DNA of 64,000 bases from Rhodoferax sp. (GCF_023700745.1 NZ_JAMPYG010000001.1:186001-250000), one strand, 5' to 3'; shown: positions 1 through 9,060, numbered from the stretch's first letter. The notes: generated by a model not told the origin, from the sequence alone. Numbers and translations: made by a program.

Positions 1-1264
1 CGCCCTGCCTTATGTGCGCCAGAGCGATGGCAAAACGGTCTACTTCCCGGTCAACCTGATCGGCAACCTGTATGTCAGCAACGGCATGTCGGCGGGCAAT
101 ACCCAGATGGAGGCGCGCACCCAGGCCTTGTCCGAGATTTTCGAGCGGGCCATCAAAGCCCGCATCATCAGCCAGGGCCTGTGCCTGCCCGACGTGCCCG
201 AGGCCGTGATAGCCCGCTACCCACGCATTGCGCGTGGCATCGCCGCGCTGCGTGAAGCCGGTTTTGGCATCCTGGTCAAGGACGCATCGTTGGGCGGCCA
301 GTACCCGGTGATGAATGTCACGCTGCTGAATCCGCTGGATCAGGGTTGTTTTGCCAGCTTTGGCGCCCACCCCCGTTTTGAAGTCGCGCTGGAGCGTGCG
401 CTCACCGAATTGCTGCAGGGTCGGGCACTGGACGCGTTGTCAGGCTTCCCGGCACCCGGCTTTGACCTGGAAGAAACCGCGAGTTCGACCAACATTGAGA
501 TCCATTTTGTTGACTCCAGCGGCGTCATTCACTGGAAGTTCTTGGGGGATGTGCCTGATTTCGAATTTGTCGACTGGAACTTCAGCAATACCACGGCCGA
601 AGACTACGCATGGAGTTTGGCGCGTTTGCAGCAAGACGGCCATGAGGTTTACATTGCAGACTTCACCCAGCTCGGGGTCTATGCCTGCCGTGTTCTGGTG
701 CCCGGTTTGTCCGAGATCTATCCAATGGACGACCTGGAGTTTGAAAACAACAGCGTCGCCAATCAGTTCCGCGAAGCCGTCTTGAACCTCTCCGATCTGG
801 ATGACGAAGAATGTACCGATCTGCTCGAAACGCTTAACGAATCCAGTCTGGCGGACCACCGTCCGGTGGCTGGCTTGATTGGCTTGGCGGCCGATGCCGG
901 ATCTTTCTGGAGCGACTTGCGTCTGGGCGAACTCAAGACCCTGCTGGCTCTAGCGGTGGGCGACGAAGCCGCCACCCTTGAAGGTTGCGAATGGATTCTG
1001 AACTTCGACCAGGTCAACCCGCAACGCAAGCGCGTGTATGCCTGCATCCAGAACCTGATCAACCTGGCTGACATTGGCGACAGCGGCCCCTACCTTGACA
1101 CCCTGGCGCTGCTCTACGGTGCCGGCCCGCTGGCGCAGGCGCATGCACTCATCATGCAGGAAGATCGTTTCATGGGCTTGGGCGCACCCGGCCTGGCGCT
1201 GGACGGGTGCGAGATGCACCACAAACTACTGGCCGCCTATGACAAGATCCATGCCGCAGTTTGA
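1..1264 (+). CDS. ycaO: YcaO family protein (5' truncated by window edge)
   Basis: This is the C-terminal part of a YcaO-type protein. The family uses ATP to activate amide backbones; in E. coli YcaO is linked to ribosomal protein S12 methylthiolation, but the precise role is not settled. The frame is open from base 2, and the residues before the first possible GTG (14) still match the family, so the gene begins upstream of the window. Recognisable stretches are RQSDGKTVYFP, LYVSNGMSAGNT, ASFGAHPRFEVALERALTEL and YIADFTQLGVYACR. The C-terminal segment after about residue 270 matches the helical tail of the E. coli-type protein. A REP pair and then pgeF follow. Confidence 0.9.
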   Translation, partial: ALPYVRQSDGKTVYFPVNLIGNLYVSNGMSAGNTQMEARTQALSEIFERAIKARIISQGLCLPDVPEAVIARYPRIARGIAALREAGFGILVKDASLGGQYPVMNVTLLNPLDQGCFASFGAHPRFEVALERALTELLQGRALDALSGFPAPGFDLEETASSTNIEIHFVDSSGVIHWKFLGDVPDFEFVDWNFSNTTAEDYAWSLARLQQDGHEVYIADFTQLGVYACRVLVPGLSEIYPMDDLEFENNSVANQFREAVLNLSDLDDEECTDLLETLNESSLADHRPVAGLIGLAADAGSFWSDLRLGELKTLLALAVGDEAATLEGCEWILNFDQVNPQRKRVYACIQNLINLADIGDSGPYLDTLALLYGAGPLAQAHALIMQEDRFMGLGAPGLALDGCEMHHKLLAAYDKIHAAV

Positions 1265-1274
1265 TGATGCTGTT

Positions 1275-1339
1275 GTGGGAGCGGCGCCCTCGCCGCGAAT
1301 GCCCCCAAACAGCCTTCGGCCCGAGGGCGGGCCTCCTAC
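1275..1339. repeat. REP-like inverted pair, locus 1
   Basis: Two REP-like units face each other between ycaO and pgeF. 1275-1298 on the plus strand is GTGGGA, stem GCGGCG, loop CCCT, stem CGCCGC, GA. 1316-1339 on the minus strand is GTAGGA, stem GGCCCG, loop CCCT, stem CGGGCC, GA. Each can fold alone. The head-loop-tail plan is shared while the stem sequence differs. Confidence 0.8.
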
Positions 1340-1357
1340 AACTGCAGGGCCTTTTAG

Positions 1358-2098
1358 ATGCTGACGCCTGACTGGCCTGCGCCCGACGGCGTCCATGCGA
1401 TTTGCACCACGCGCATGGGCGGTGTGTCGGATGCGCCCTATGACAGCCTGAACTTGGGCGACCACGTCGGTGACGACCCCGTCCATGTGGCCGCCAACCG
1501 GGTCATCTTGCAAGAGGCCATTGGCGCACGCCCGGTATTCCTGACCCAGGTCCACGGCCTTCAGGTGGTGTCACTGGATGCCTCCACACCGGACGGCACC
1601 GTGGCAGACGCCTGCGTGACCGACCAGTCTGGCGTGGCCTGCACCGTGATGGTGGCCGACTGCCTGCCGGTGTTGTTCAGCACCGCCGATGGTCACCGGG
1701 TGGCTGCGGCTCACGCCGGCTGGCGCGGCTTGGCCGGGCAGGGTGGGATTGGTATTCTGGAGGCGACGGTTAAACGGATGCAGGGCAATGAGCTTCTGGC
1801 CTGGCTTGGTCCGTGTATTGGCCCGCAGGCGTTCGAGGTGGGAGATGAAGTGCGCGCAGCCTTCAGCACCAACGAGCCACTGGCGGCCGACTGCTTTAAA
1901 CCGCTGCTCCCTGGTAAATGGCTGGCGGACCTGGCCGCCCTGGCGCGATTGCGACTGCGTGCTCTGGGCGTCAGCCAGATTCACGGCAACGACAGCAGTC
2001 CGTCCTGGTGCACAGTTGGCAATGCGTCATGTTTCTTTTCCTACCGGCGCGACCGGGTCACCGGCCGCTTCTGCGCCAGCGTCTGGCGCGAGGGCTGA
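1358..2098 (+). CDS. pgeF: Peptidoglycan editing factor / multicopper-like purine phosphorylase (YfiH, DUF152)
   Basis: A 246-residue YfiH/PgeF protein. Family members have been described as polyphenol oxidases, as purine nucleoside phosphorylases and as enzymes that keep non-canonical residues out of the peptidoglycan stem peptide. The metal-binding residues are visible: His in QVHGLQVV, Cys in VADCLPVLF and His in AAHAGWRGL. The N-terminal TTRMGGVS motif and the C-terminal CTVGNASCFFSYRRD are also typical. The ATG at 1358 gives the usual family length. The 3' end overlaps the small membrane protein gene on the other strand by 72 bases. Confidence 0.88.
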   Translation: MLTPDWPAPDGVHAICTTRMGGVSDAPYDSLNLGDHVGDDPVHVAANRVILQEAIGARPVFLTQVHGLQVVSLDASTPDGTVADACVTDQSGVACTVMVADCLPVLFSTADGHRVAAAHAGWRGLAGQGGIGILEATVKRMQGNELLAWLGPCIGPQAFEVGDEVRAAFSTNEPLAADCFKPLLPGKWLADLAALARLRLRALGVSQIHGNDSSPSWCTVGNASCFFSYRRDRVTGRFCASVWREG

Positions 2099-2314
2099 GG
2101 TGGCCTGTGCGGCACGGAGTTCTGCTTCTTCCCGCGCCTTGATGGCACGCCGGCGTGCCGGAGTTCCCATCACATACAACACCAATACCAGGGGCAGCAC
2201 ACCATACAAAACAAAGGTGAAGATGCCGCCGAGCAGTGTGCCTGCAGTATGGGTGGCTTCGGCCACAGCCATGAGAATGGCCACATAGAGCCAGGCAATT
2301 GCAACGATGTACAT
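2027..2314 (-). CDS. Small two-TM membrane protein, function unknown
   Basis: A 95-residue protein starting MYIVAIAWLYVAILMAVAEA. It has two hydrophobic helices, at about residues 3-18 and 27-48, followed by a charged tail (ARRRAIKAREEAEL) and an Ala/Pro-rich end. The frame is open further upstream, but the first helix begins right at this ATG, and the upstream residues look like non-coding translation running into the phaC start. No clear Shine-Dalgarno precedes it. It is divergent from phaC and converges with pgeF with a 72-base overlap. I do not recognise a named family. Confidence 0.6.
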   Translation of the reverse strand: MYIVAIAWLYVAILMAVAEATHTAGTLLGGIFTFVLYGVLPLVLVLYVMGTPARRRAIKAREEAELRAAQATSALAPDAGAEAAGDPVAPVGKET

Positions 2315-2368
2315 GGTGAAGAGGGTATTTATTGACGAAAATCGGGGTATGTCAGGATTTCGAAGGAC

Positions 2369-2397
2369 TTGACCTAAGATACTATCGAAATTATTTT
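2369..2397 (+). promoter_or_regulatory. Candidate sigma-70 promoter for phaC
   Basis: TTGACC (2369-2374) and TATTTT (2392-2397) are separated by 17 bases. They lie about 27 bases upstream of the phaC ATG, in the AT-rich gap between divergent genes. Sequence-based guess only. Confidence 0.4.
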
Positions 2398-2423
2398 TTG
2401 ACCACAACAAAATAGGGATACGC

Positions 2424-4148
2424 ATGAACGAAAACGCTTCGGAAGTTTGGCTGCAATCGGCACAGAATCTACAGAAATCCATGGCCGAAAGCTTGAGCAA
2501 AGCATTTGAGTCGTTTCAGAACATGGACCTCGGCGAGGCCAGTACCAAACTCCTGGCTCCCACGGTCAAAGCGCCCAACATCAAATTTTCGGCCGAAAAA
2601 TTGCAACAACTGCAACAGCAGTTTCTGGCCGACGCCGCTGAATTGTGGGCCAACAGCGCCCAGGGCAAGCACCAACTCGCTGACCGCCGCTTTGCCGACG
2701 AAGCTTGGGCTGCCAATCCCACAGCCGCCTTTTCGGCGGCTGCGTATTTGCTCAACGCCAAAACGCTCAGCCAAATGGCAGAAGCGGTAGAGACCGATGC
2801 CAAAACCCGTGCCCGAATCCGCTTCGCTGTGGAACAGATCACCGCGGCCTCGGCCCCCAGCAATTTCATGGCCCTCAACGCCGAAGCGCAGAAAAAAGCC
2901 ATCGAGACCCAGGGCCAGAGCATTGCCAAGGGTATCCAGAACCTGTTGCACGACATGCAGCAAGGCCATGTGTCGATGACCGACGAGAGTCTTTTCGAAG
3001 TCGGTAAAAACGTCGCCACTACCGAAGGTGCGGTGGTCTTTGAGAACGAGCTGTTCCAACTCATTGAGTACAAACCGCTGACCGAAACCGTCTTTGAAAA
3101 GCCGTTCCTGTTGTTTCCCCCGTCGATCAACAAGTTTTACATCCTTGATCTGCAGCCAGAAAACTCACTGATCCGTTACGCCGTGGCCCAAGGTCACCGT
3201 ACCTTTGTCGTGAGCTGGCGCAATCCCGATGCCTCGCTGGCCAAAGCCAGCTGGGACGACTACATCGAAAAAGCGGTCATCAAGGCCATCCAGGTCACGC
3301 AGGACATCACGGGCGCCAAAACCATCAATACGCTGGGTTTTTGCGTCGGCGGCACCATGATGGGCAGTGCCCTGGCGGTACTGGCAGCGCGCGGCGAAAA
3401 GCCGGTGGCCAGCGCCACCTTCCTCACCTCCATGCTCGACTTCGCCGACACTGGCGTGCTCGACGTCTTCATTGACGAAGGCTTTGTCAAATACCGTGAA
3501 CAGGAAATGGGCAAGGGCGGCCTCATGAAGGGCAAGGACCTGGCCATGACCTTCAGCTTCCTGCGCCCCAATGACCTGGTCTGGAACTATGTGGTGGGCA
3601 ACTACCTCAAGGGCGAAACGCCGCCACCGTTCGACCTGCTCTACTGGAACAGCGACTCCACCAACCTGCCAGGCCCGTTCTACGCATGGTACCTGCGCAA
3701 CACCTACCTCGAAAACAACCTCACCAAACCCGGCGCGGCCACCGTCTGCGGTGAAAAGATTGACCTCAATCTGGTTGACATGCCGGTCTACATCTACGGC
3801 TCACGCGAAGATCACATCGTGCCCATCGGTGGTGCCTATGCTTCCACTCAATATCTGCCGGGAAAAAAACGCTTTGTCATGGGCGCCTCTGGCCACATTG
3901 CCGGTGTCATCAACCCACCGGCCAAGGGCAAGCGCAGTCACTGGATCCGCGAAGACGGCAAGTTGCCCAAATCGGTTGATCAGTGGATCGCCGGCGCAAC
4001 CGAGCACAAGGGCAGTTGGTGGACCGACTGGTCCAACTGGCTGGCCGCCCAGGCGGGCAAAGAAATCGCTGCGCCCAAGACCTATGGCAAAGGCAAGTAC
4101 AAGGCCATCGAGCCCGCGCCAGGCCGCTACGTCAAGGCCAAGGCTTAA
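2424..4148 (+). CDS. phaC: Class I poly(3-hydroxyalkanoate) synthase
   Basis: PhaC polymerises (R)-3-hydroxyacyl-CoA, mainly 3-hydroxybutyryl-CoA, on the surface of cytoplasmic PHA granules. The 574-residue length fits class I. The lipase-box-like GFCVGG places the nucleophile at Cys307. Asp463 in REDHIVP and His491 in SGHIAGVINPP complete the triad. The N-terminal PhaC domain (about 60-260) precedes the alpha/beta hydrolase core. An AGGGA site stands just before the ATG at 2424. It is first in phaC-phaA-phaB, 38 bases before phaA. Confidence 0.96.
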   Translation: MNENASEVWLQSAQNLQKSMAESLSKAFESFQNMDLGEASTKLLAPTVKAPNIKFSAEKLQQLQQQFLADAAELWANSAQGKHQLADRRFADEAWAANPTAAFSAAAYLLNAKTLSQMAEAVETDAKTRARIRFAVEQITAASAPSNFMALNAEAQKKAIETQGQSIAKGIQNLLHDMQQGHVSMTDESLFEVGKNVATTEGAVVFENELFQLIEYKPLTETVFEKPFLLFPPSINKFYILDLQPENSLIRYAVAQGHRTFVVSWRNPDASLAKASWDDYIEKAVIKAIQVTQDITGAKTINTLGFCVGGTMMGSALAVLAARGEKPVASATFLTSMLDFADTGVLDVFIDEGFVKYREQEMGKGGLMKGKDLAMTFSFLRPNDLVWNYVVGNYLKGETPPPFDLLYWNSDSTNLPGPFYAWYLRNTYLENNLTKPGAATVCGEKIDLNLVDMPVYIYGSREDHIVPIGGAYASTQYLPGKKRFVMGASGHIAGVINPPAKGKRSHWIREDGKLPKSVDQWIAGATEHKGSWWTDWSNWLAAQAGKEIAAPKTYGKGKYKAIEPAPGRYVKAKA

Positions 4149-4186
4149 TTTTCATCCCATTTTTTAACTAGGACTCAGGAGACATC

Positions 4187-5365
4187 ATGGAAGAGATCGT
4201 TATCGTTGCAGCAGCCCGTACGGCCGTTGGCAAATTTGGTGGTTCATTGGCCAAAGTTGCAGCCCCCGACCTGGGTGCCATCGTCATCAAGGCCCTGCTC
4301 GAGCGCACTGGCGTCAGCACCGACCAGATCGGTGAAGTCATCATGGGTCAGGTTCTAGCCGCAGGTGCCGGCCAGAACCCGGCCCGCCAAGCCATGCTCA
4401 AAGCCGGCATTGCCAAAGAAACGCCAGCCCTCACCATCAACGCCGTTTGCGGCTCTGGTTTGAAGGCCGTCATGCTGGCAGCCCAGTCCATCGCCTTTGG
4501 CGACAGTGAAATCGTCATTGCCGGTGGCCAGGAAAACATGAGCGCCTCGCCGCACGTTCTCATGGGCAGCCGCGACGGCCAGCGCATGGGCGACTGGAAA
4601 ATGGTTGACACCATGATTAACGACGGCTTGTGGGACGTCTACAACAAATACCACATGGGCATCACCGCTGAAAACGTCGCCAAAGCCCAAGGCATCACCC
4701 GCGAAATGCAGGACACCCTGGCTTTGGCCAGCCAGCAAAAAGCGGCTGCCGCCCAGGCGGCTGGCAAATTCAAGGACGAAATCGTCCCTGTTGTCATCCC
4801 CCAGAAAAAAGGCGACCCGCTGGTGTTTGACGCCGACGAATTCATCAACAAGAAAACCAATGCCGAAGGCCTCGCCGGTCTGCGCCCCGCCTTTGACAAA
4901 GCCGGTAGCGTCACCGCTGGCAATGCCTCCGGCATCAATGACGGCGCTGCTGCCGTCATGGTCATGAAAGCCAGCAAGGCGGCTGCCCTGGGCCTCAAAC
5001 CCATGGCCACCATCAAGAGCTTTGGTACCACCGGTCTGGACCCCGCCATCATGGGCATGGGCCCGGTCTCTGCCTCGCGCAAGGCGCTGGCCCGTGCTGG
5101 CTGGAACGTGGCTGACGTCGACCTGTTCGAATTGAACGAGGCCTTTGCCGCCCAAGCCTGCGCTGTCAATCAGGAGCTCGCTGTGGACACCGCCAAAGTC
5201 AACGTCAACGGTGGCGCTATTGCCTTGGGACACCCGATTGGTGCATCCGGTTGCCGCATTTTGGTCACCCTGCTGCACGAAATGCAGCGCCGTGATGCCC
5301 AAAAGGGTCTGGCCGCGCTGTGCATTGGCGGCGGCATGGGGGTTTCCCTCTGCCTGGAGCGTTGA
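4187..5365 (+). CDS. phaA: Acetyl-CoA acetyltransferase (beta-ketothiolase)
   Basis: Condenses two acetyl-CoA to acetoacetyl-CoA, the first step of PHB synthesis. This 392-residue thiolase has the acyl-accepting Cys88 in [11 protein letters not shown], His349 in [10 protein letters not shown] and the proton-shuttling Cys379 in CIGGGMG. The C-terminal NEAFAAQ motif is present. A strong CAGGAGA ribosome site precedes the ATG. It lies between phaC and phaB on the same strand, so its role in PHB supply is well supported, although related thiolases also act in fatty acid metabolism. Confidence 0.95.
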   Translation: MEEIVIVAAARTAVGKFGGSLAKVAAPDLGAIVIKALLERTGVSTDQIGEVIMGQVLAAGAGQNPARQAMLKAGIAKETPALTINAVCGSGLKAVMLAAQSIAFGDSEIVIAGGQENMSASPHVLMGSRDGQRMGDWKMVDTMINDGLWDVYNKYHMGITAENVAKAQGITREMQDTLALASQQKAAAAQAAGKFKDEIVPVVIPQKKGDPLVFDADEFINKKTNAEGLAGLRPAFDKAGSVTAGNASGINDGAAAVMVMKASKAAALGLKPMATIKSFGTTGLDPAIMGMGPVSASRKALARAGWNVADVDLFELNEAFAAQACAVNQELAVDTAKVNVNGGAIALGHPIGASGCRILVTLLHEMQRRDAQKGLAALCIGGGMGVSLCLER

Positions 5366-5464
5366 TTTAACCTTGATAATTCAAAAGCTTGTTGCTAGGC
5401 ATTTTTTAAATTTGCCAACTACTCGTTTTAATCAGCATTTGTGTTCGCAAAGAGGAGTAATTTC

Positions 5465-6202
5465 ATGAGTCAAAAAGTAGCTTACGTCACCGGCGGTATG
5501 GGTGGCATCGGTACCGCCATCTGCCAGCGCCTGAGTAAAGAAGGCTTCAAGGTGATTGCCGGATGCGGCCCCACTCGTGATTACGGCAAGTGGCTGGCCG
5601 AACAGGCAGCACTGGGCTTCACGTTCTACGCCTCGGCGGGTAACGTCGGCAACTGGAATTCCACTGTGGAGGCATTCACCAAAGCCAAGGCCGAGCACGG
5701 CAGTATCGACGTGTTGATCAACAACGCCGGCATTACCCGTGACCGCATGTTCGTCAAAATGACGCGCGAAGACTGGGATGCCGTGATCGAAACCAACCTC
5801 AACTCCATGTTCAATGTGACCAAGCAAGTGGTTGGCGACATGGTTGAAAATGGCTGGGGCCGTATCATCAACATCAGCAGCGTGAATGGCGTTAAAGGTC
5901 AGGCCGGTCAGACCAACTACTCGGCTGCCAAAGCCGGTATGCACGGTTTCTCCATGGCTTTGGCGCAAGAGTTGGCAACCAAGGGGGTCACTGTCAATAC
6001 CGTGAGTCCCGGCTACATTGGCACTGATATGGTCAAGGCCATCCGCCAGGAAGTGCTTGACAAGATCATTGCCACAGTGCCGGTCAAACGTCTGGGCGAA
6101 CCCTCCGAAATTGCTTCCATCATTGCCTGGCTGGCGTCTGATGAAGGTGGCTATGCCACCGGTGCCGAGTTCTCGGTCAACGGTGGCCTGCACATGGGTT
6201 AA
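5465..6202 (+). CDS. phaB: Acetoacetyl-CoA reductase (NADPH, SDR family)
   Basis: Reduces acetoacetyl-CoA to (R)-3-hydroxybutyryl-CoA for PhaC. It is a 245-residue short-chain dehydrogenase with the cofactor loop TGGMGGIG at the N terminus, NNAGITRD, the Ser in INISSVNG, and catalytic Tyr152 and Lys156 in NYSAAKAG. The start at 5465 (MSQKVAYVTGG) is chosen because AGAGGAG stands just upstream; the longer frame adds only eight unsupported residues. A gap of about 100 bases separates it from phaA, so it may have extra transcription control. Confidence 0.94.
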   Translation: MSQKVAYVTGGMGGIGTAICQRLSKEGFKVIAGCGPTRDYGKWLAEQAALGFTFYASAGNVGNWNSTVEAFTKAKAEHGSIDVLINNAGITRDRMFVKMTREDWDAVIETNLNSMFNVTKQVVGDMVENGWGRIINISSVNGVKGQAGQTNYSAAKAGMHGFSMALAQELATKGVTVNTVSPGYIGTDMVKAIRQEVLDKIIATVPVKRLGEPSEIASIIAWLASDEGGYATGAEFSVNGGLHMG

Positions 6203-6301
6203 AGCGGTCGTGTTGTAGCTGTCCGGCATCGGGGCATCATTCCTTATATAGTCTTGCTTGGGCTTTTAAGGGGTGAATATTGTCTCGTACACTTAAAGCC
6301 T

Positions 6302-6937
6302 ATGGCACGCTACAACACCCCTTTTGAAATCCACGTGCATGGCCAGGTGAGCCTGCGTGGTGATGTGACTTTTGAGAATATCCAGGATGCGCTGAAGCCG
6401 CTCTGGAAATACGCCGGAGAGCGCTCGCTGGCCGACGCGGCGGGCAGTTTTTACGAAGATGAACCCGGCATTCGGTTTGACTCAGCCGAGCATTTGCTGC
6501 AAATGTGCTGGACCGTCGAAGGTGATGACGACTTTCGCCAGGCACTGGACGAGATGTGCATGAACCTGAATGAAGTTGCCTTGACCGGTGCCGCCATCGA
6601 GGTCACGTTTTACGACACCGAGTTCGAAGATGAGGACGAAGAGGCCGACCCCGAAGCCGAGTCGCGTGACGATTTTATCATGCTGTTTGTCGGTCCTGAT
6701 CCAGCGGCCATCATGCAGGTGCAACGCGATTTGCTGGTGCAGGACGTGATCAGTCTGATGGAACGCCACTTTGATGGTGCCGAACTGGGCGGTGTCGTGG
6801 CGGCTGTTGATCAGTTGTTCAGTCAGCGTTTCAATGAATTGGTGAGTTCATTGCAACTGGGTAAACCACCCAGAGGATCAGGTGGCTCTGGTGGTATGGG
6901 CCACGGCGGTGGCCGCAAGCCCAGGCATTTGCATTAA
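6302..6937 (+). CDS. Conserved hypothetical protein downstream of phaB
   Basis: A 211-residue protein beginning MARYNTPFEIHVHGQVSL; the match to an uncharacterised betaproteobacterial family (possibly DUF6806) is from memory. The middle is rich in Asp/Glu (about residues 108-120) and the tail is Gly-rich, then basic and His-rich (GGMGHGGGRKPRHLH). There is no signal peptide or membrane helix. It sits where phaR follows phaCAB in some relatives but lacks the PhaR N-terminal signature. No good ribosome site was seen. Its stop overlaps the convergent dehydrogenase gene by four bases. Confidence 0.7.
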   Translation: MARYNTPFEIHVHGQVSLRGDVTFENIQDALKPLWKYAGERSLADAAGSFYEDEPGIRFDSAEHLLQMCWTVEGDDDFRQALDEMCMNLNEVALTGAAIEVTFYDTEFEDEDEEADPEAESRDDFIMLFVGPDPAAIMQVQRDLLVQDVISLMERHFDGAELGGVVAAVDQLFSQRFNELVSSLQLGKPPRGSGGSGGMGHGGGRKPRHLH

Positions 6938-7941
6938 CGGCGAACCTGTAAGGCCCCTGGATTGACGATGTTGGTGGGGCGGCCCTTGATGAAATTGACC
7001 ACATTGTCAAAGGCCGCGCTGAAATATATTTCGTAGCTGTCCTGCTCCACATACCCAATGTGCGGTGTGCAAATGCAGTTTTCCAGCCGCAACAGGGCAT
7101 GCCCCTGCAAAATGGGTTCACTCTCATAGACATCCACAGCGCCCAGACCCGGGCGCCCGCGGTTGAGCGCGCTGATCAGCGCGTCCGGCTCGATCAGTTC
7201 GGCGCGTGAGGTATTGACCAGCAAGGCTGTGGGCTTCATGCGTGTCAGGTCTTCCAGTCGGACAATGCCCTGGGTTTCCTCGTTGAGGCGCAGATGCAGT
7301 GCAAGGACATCGGACTGTTCAAAAAACTCTTCACGGGTTGCTGCAGCCTCGTAACCCGACTGGATGGCCCGTTCCCGGCTAGGTGCGCGACCCCACACCA
7401 ATACCCGCATGCCAAATGCCTTGCCGTATCCGGCAACCAATTGGCCAATGCGGCCAAATCCCCAAATACCCAGGGTGCGCCCCTTGAGCACTGTGCCGAG
7501 GCCAAAGTTGGGCGGCATGCCGCTGGACTTGAGTCCGGATTGTTGCCAGACGCCGTGCTTGAGGTTGCCGATGTACTGGGGCAGACGCCGCGTTGCGGCC
7601 ATGATGAGTGCCCAGGTCAATTCGGCCGGTGCAATCGGTGAGCCGGTGCCTTCGGCCACGGCAATGCCGCGTTCGGTGCAGGCGTTGACGTCGATGTGGT
7701 TGCCGACGCGACCGGTTTGTGAAATCAGCTTGAGCCGGGGCAATTTGTCGATCAGTGCACGGGATATCTGAGTGCGTTCACGGTTGAGCACGATCACATC
7801 GGCATCCTTGAGACGCACCGAGAGTTGCCCCAAACCCTTCACAGTGTTGGTAAAGACCTTGGCTTGGTATGTTTCCAATTTGGCCGAGCAGGCCAACTTG
7901 CGCACTACGTCCTGATAGTCGTCGAGAATCACAATGTTCAT
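6934..7941 (-). CDS. D-2-hydroxyacid dehydrogenase family protein
   Basis: A 335-residue NAD-dependent dehydrogenase of the D-isomer 2-hydroxyacid family (phosphoglycerate dehydrogenase-like). The Rossmann motif is GIWGFGRIGQ, with VNTSRAELI, the catalytic Arg/Glu region and the general-acid His in CTPHIGYVE. The substrate cannot be deduced. The ATG at 7941 gives MNIVILDDYQ, a normal N terminus for this subfamily. It stands alone on the minus strand, converging with the hypothetical gene to its left. Confidence 0.85.
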   Translation of the reverse strand: MNIVILDDYQDVVRKLACSAKLETYQAKVFTNTVKGLGQLSVRLKDADVIVLNRERTQISRALIDKLPRLKLISQTGRVGNHIDVNACTERGIAVAEGTGSPIAPAELTWALIMAATRRLPQYIGNLKHGVWQQSGLKSSGMPPNFGLGTVLKGRTLGIWGFGRIGQLVAGYGKAFGMRVLVWGRAPSRERAIQSGYEAAATREEFFEQSDVLALHLRLNEETQGIVRLEDLTRMKPTALLVNTSRAELIEPDALISALNRGRPGLGAVDVYESEPILQGHALLRLENCICTPHIGYVEQDSYEIYFSAAFDNVVNFIKGRPTNIVNPGALQVRR

Positions 7942-8003
7942 GACACGGATTGTGCCTTGGCGAGCGGCACTCTCTGATAGAGATAACTTTAAAAATACGG
8001 ACT

Positions 8004-8261
8004 TTAGTGTGGGCGCTCGAAGGCGGCGAGGCGGTCAAGTTCGGCACAGACGTCGGCCAGGCGCCCGGAAATCACCATGCGTCCGACCTGTGATGGTTTT
8101 TGTCCTGCCTCAAATACACGCAGGATGCGCAGTGGCCGCAGCGTATTGTCATTTGCGACGATTTTGACACTTGGATTGGCCCGGGTGCAGGCCCGTGGAC
8201 TGCCTGCCTTGAAGGGCGCCAGACCGGGCAGCAAGGAGGGTGTCAGGTACGCAATGTTCAT
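8004..8261 (-). CDS. Small conserved protein downstream of lexA, function unknown
   Basis: An 85-residue protein starting MNIAYLTPSLLPGL. The C-terminal half (VFEAGQKPSQVGRMVISGR, then ADVCAELDRLAA) resembles small proteins I recall from other Comamonadaceae, but I cannot name a domain. It follows lexA by 51 bases on the same strand with no obvious terminator, so it may be co-transcribed with lexA. Twelve further residues upstream are open but lack a ribosome site. No signal peptide or membrane helix. Confidence 0.6.
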   Translation of the reverse strand: MNIAYLTPSLLPGLAPFKAGSPRACTRANPSVKIVANDNTLRPLRILRVFEAGQKPSQVGRMVISGRLADVCAELDRLAAFERPH

Positions 8262-8312
8262 GGTGGGTGCTCTGGATGAGTTAAGACAGGGTGGCATAGG
8301 GAGTTGAATGTT

Positions 8313-8990
8313 TTACATCAGCATGGTGTTGCGGATCAGGCCGACCGCCAGGCCTTCAATCTCGAAGGCTTCACCGGGCTCGACCACAATGGTTTGGTAG
8401 TCGGGGTTTTCGGGGTGAAGCTCGATGAGGTTGTTGTGTCGCATGAACCGTTTCACGGTGACTTCATCGCCAAGTCGGGCCACCACAATCTGGCCATTTT
8501 TGGCTTCGTGGGTGCTTTGCACCGCCAACAGATCGCCATCCATGATGCCGGCATCGCGCATCGACATGCCGCGCACCTTGAGCAGGTAGTCTGGCTTGCG
8601 CTGGAACAGGCTGTCTTCCACGTAATAGGTTTTGTCGATGTGCTCTTGCGCCAAAATGGGGGAGCCAGCTGCCACCCGGCCGACCAGGGGCAGCGCCAGC
8701 TGACTCTCAAAATCAGCCACCGACTGCGCCAGCGTTTTGCTACGTGAAGCGTTGATGGCTTGCAAGGTGTCGCTTTTCAGACGAATGCCGCGCGAGGTGC
8801 CACTGACCAGCTCGATCGCGCCCTTGCGTGCCAGTGCCTGGAGATGCTCTTCGGCGGCGTTGGCAGATTTGAAGCCGAGCTCGGTGGCAATTTCTGCACG
8901 TGTGGGCGGAGACCCGGTGCTGGCAATGGCGCGCTGGATAAGATCGAGGATCTGTTGCTGGCGATCCGTCAGTTTGGGTCTGGTTAACAT
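8313..8990 (-). CDS. lexA: LexA repressor / autoprotease
   Basis: Transcriptional repressor of the SOS regulon, inactivated by RecA-stimulated self-cleavage. The 225-residue protein has an N-terminal winged helix ([18 protein letters not shown]), the cleavage pair Ala108-Gly109, catalytic Ser143 in [10 protein letters not shown] and Lys180 in EVTVKRF. The start at 8990 is preceded by CAGGAG at good spacing; the five extra upstream residues are not needed. Two SOS boxes lie just upstream, as expected for autoregulation. Confidence 0.96.
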   Translation of the reverse strand: MLTRPKLTDRQQQILDLIQRAIASTGSPPTRAEIATELGFKSANAAEEHLQALARKGAIELVSGTSRGIRLKSDTLQAINASRSKTLAQSVADFESQLALPLVGRVAAGSPILAQEHIDKTYYVEDSLFQRKPDYLLKVRGMSMRDAGIMDGDLLAVQSTHEAKNGQIVVARLGDEVTVKRFMRHNNLIELHPENPDYQTIVVEPGEAFEIEGLAVGLIRNTMLM

Positions 8991-9021
8991 GATGGCTCCT
9001 GGCATGGCTGGGTGATGAAAG

Positions 9022-9060
9022 TACTGGTTTCTTATCCAGTAACTGTATTTTTAACCAGTT
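9022..9060. promoter_or_regulatory. Tandem LexA-binding SOS boxes
   Basis: Two adjacent sites have the CTG-N10-CAG spacing of the enterobacterial-type SOS box: CTG at 9024-9026 with CAG at 9037-9039, and CTG at 9043-9045 with CAG at 9056-9058. Their centres are 19 bases apart. They lie in the 90-base gap between lexA and the divergent asparaginase gene, 21 bases before the latter's ATG. Confidence 0.82.

Noticed and set aside
6302-6937. PhaR regulator
   Set aside because: The position suggests it, but the PhaR N-terminal signature is absent.
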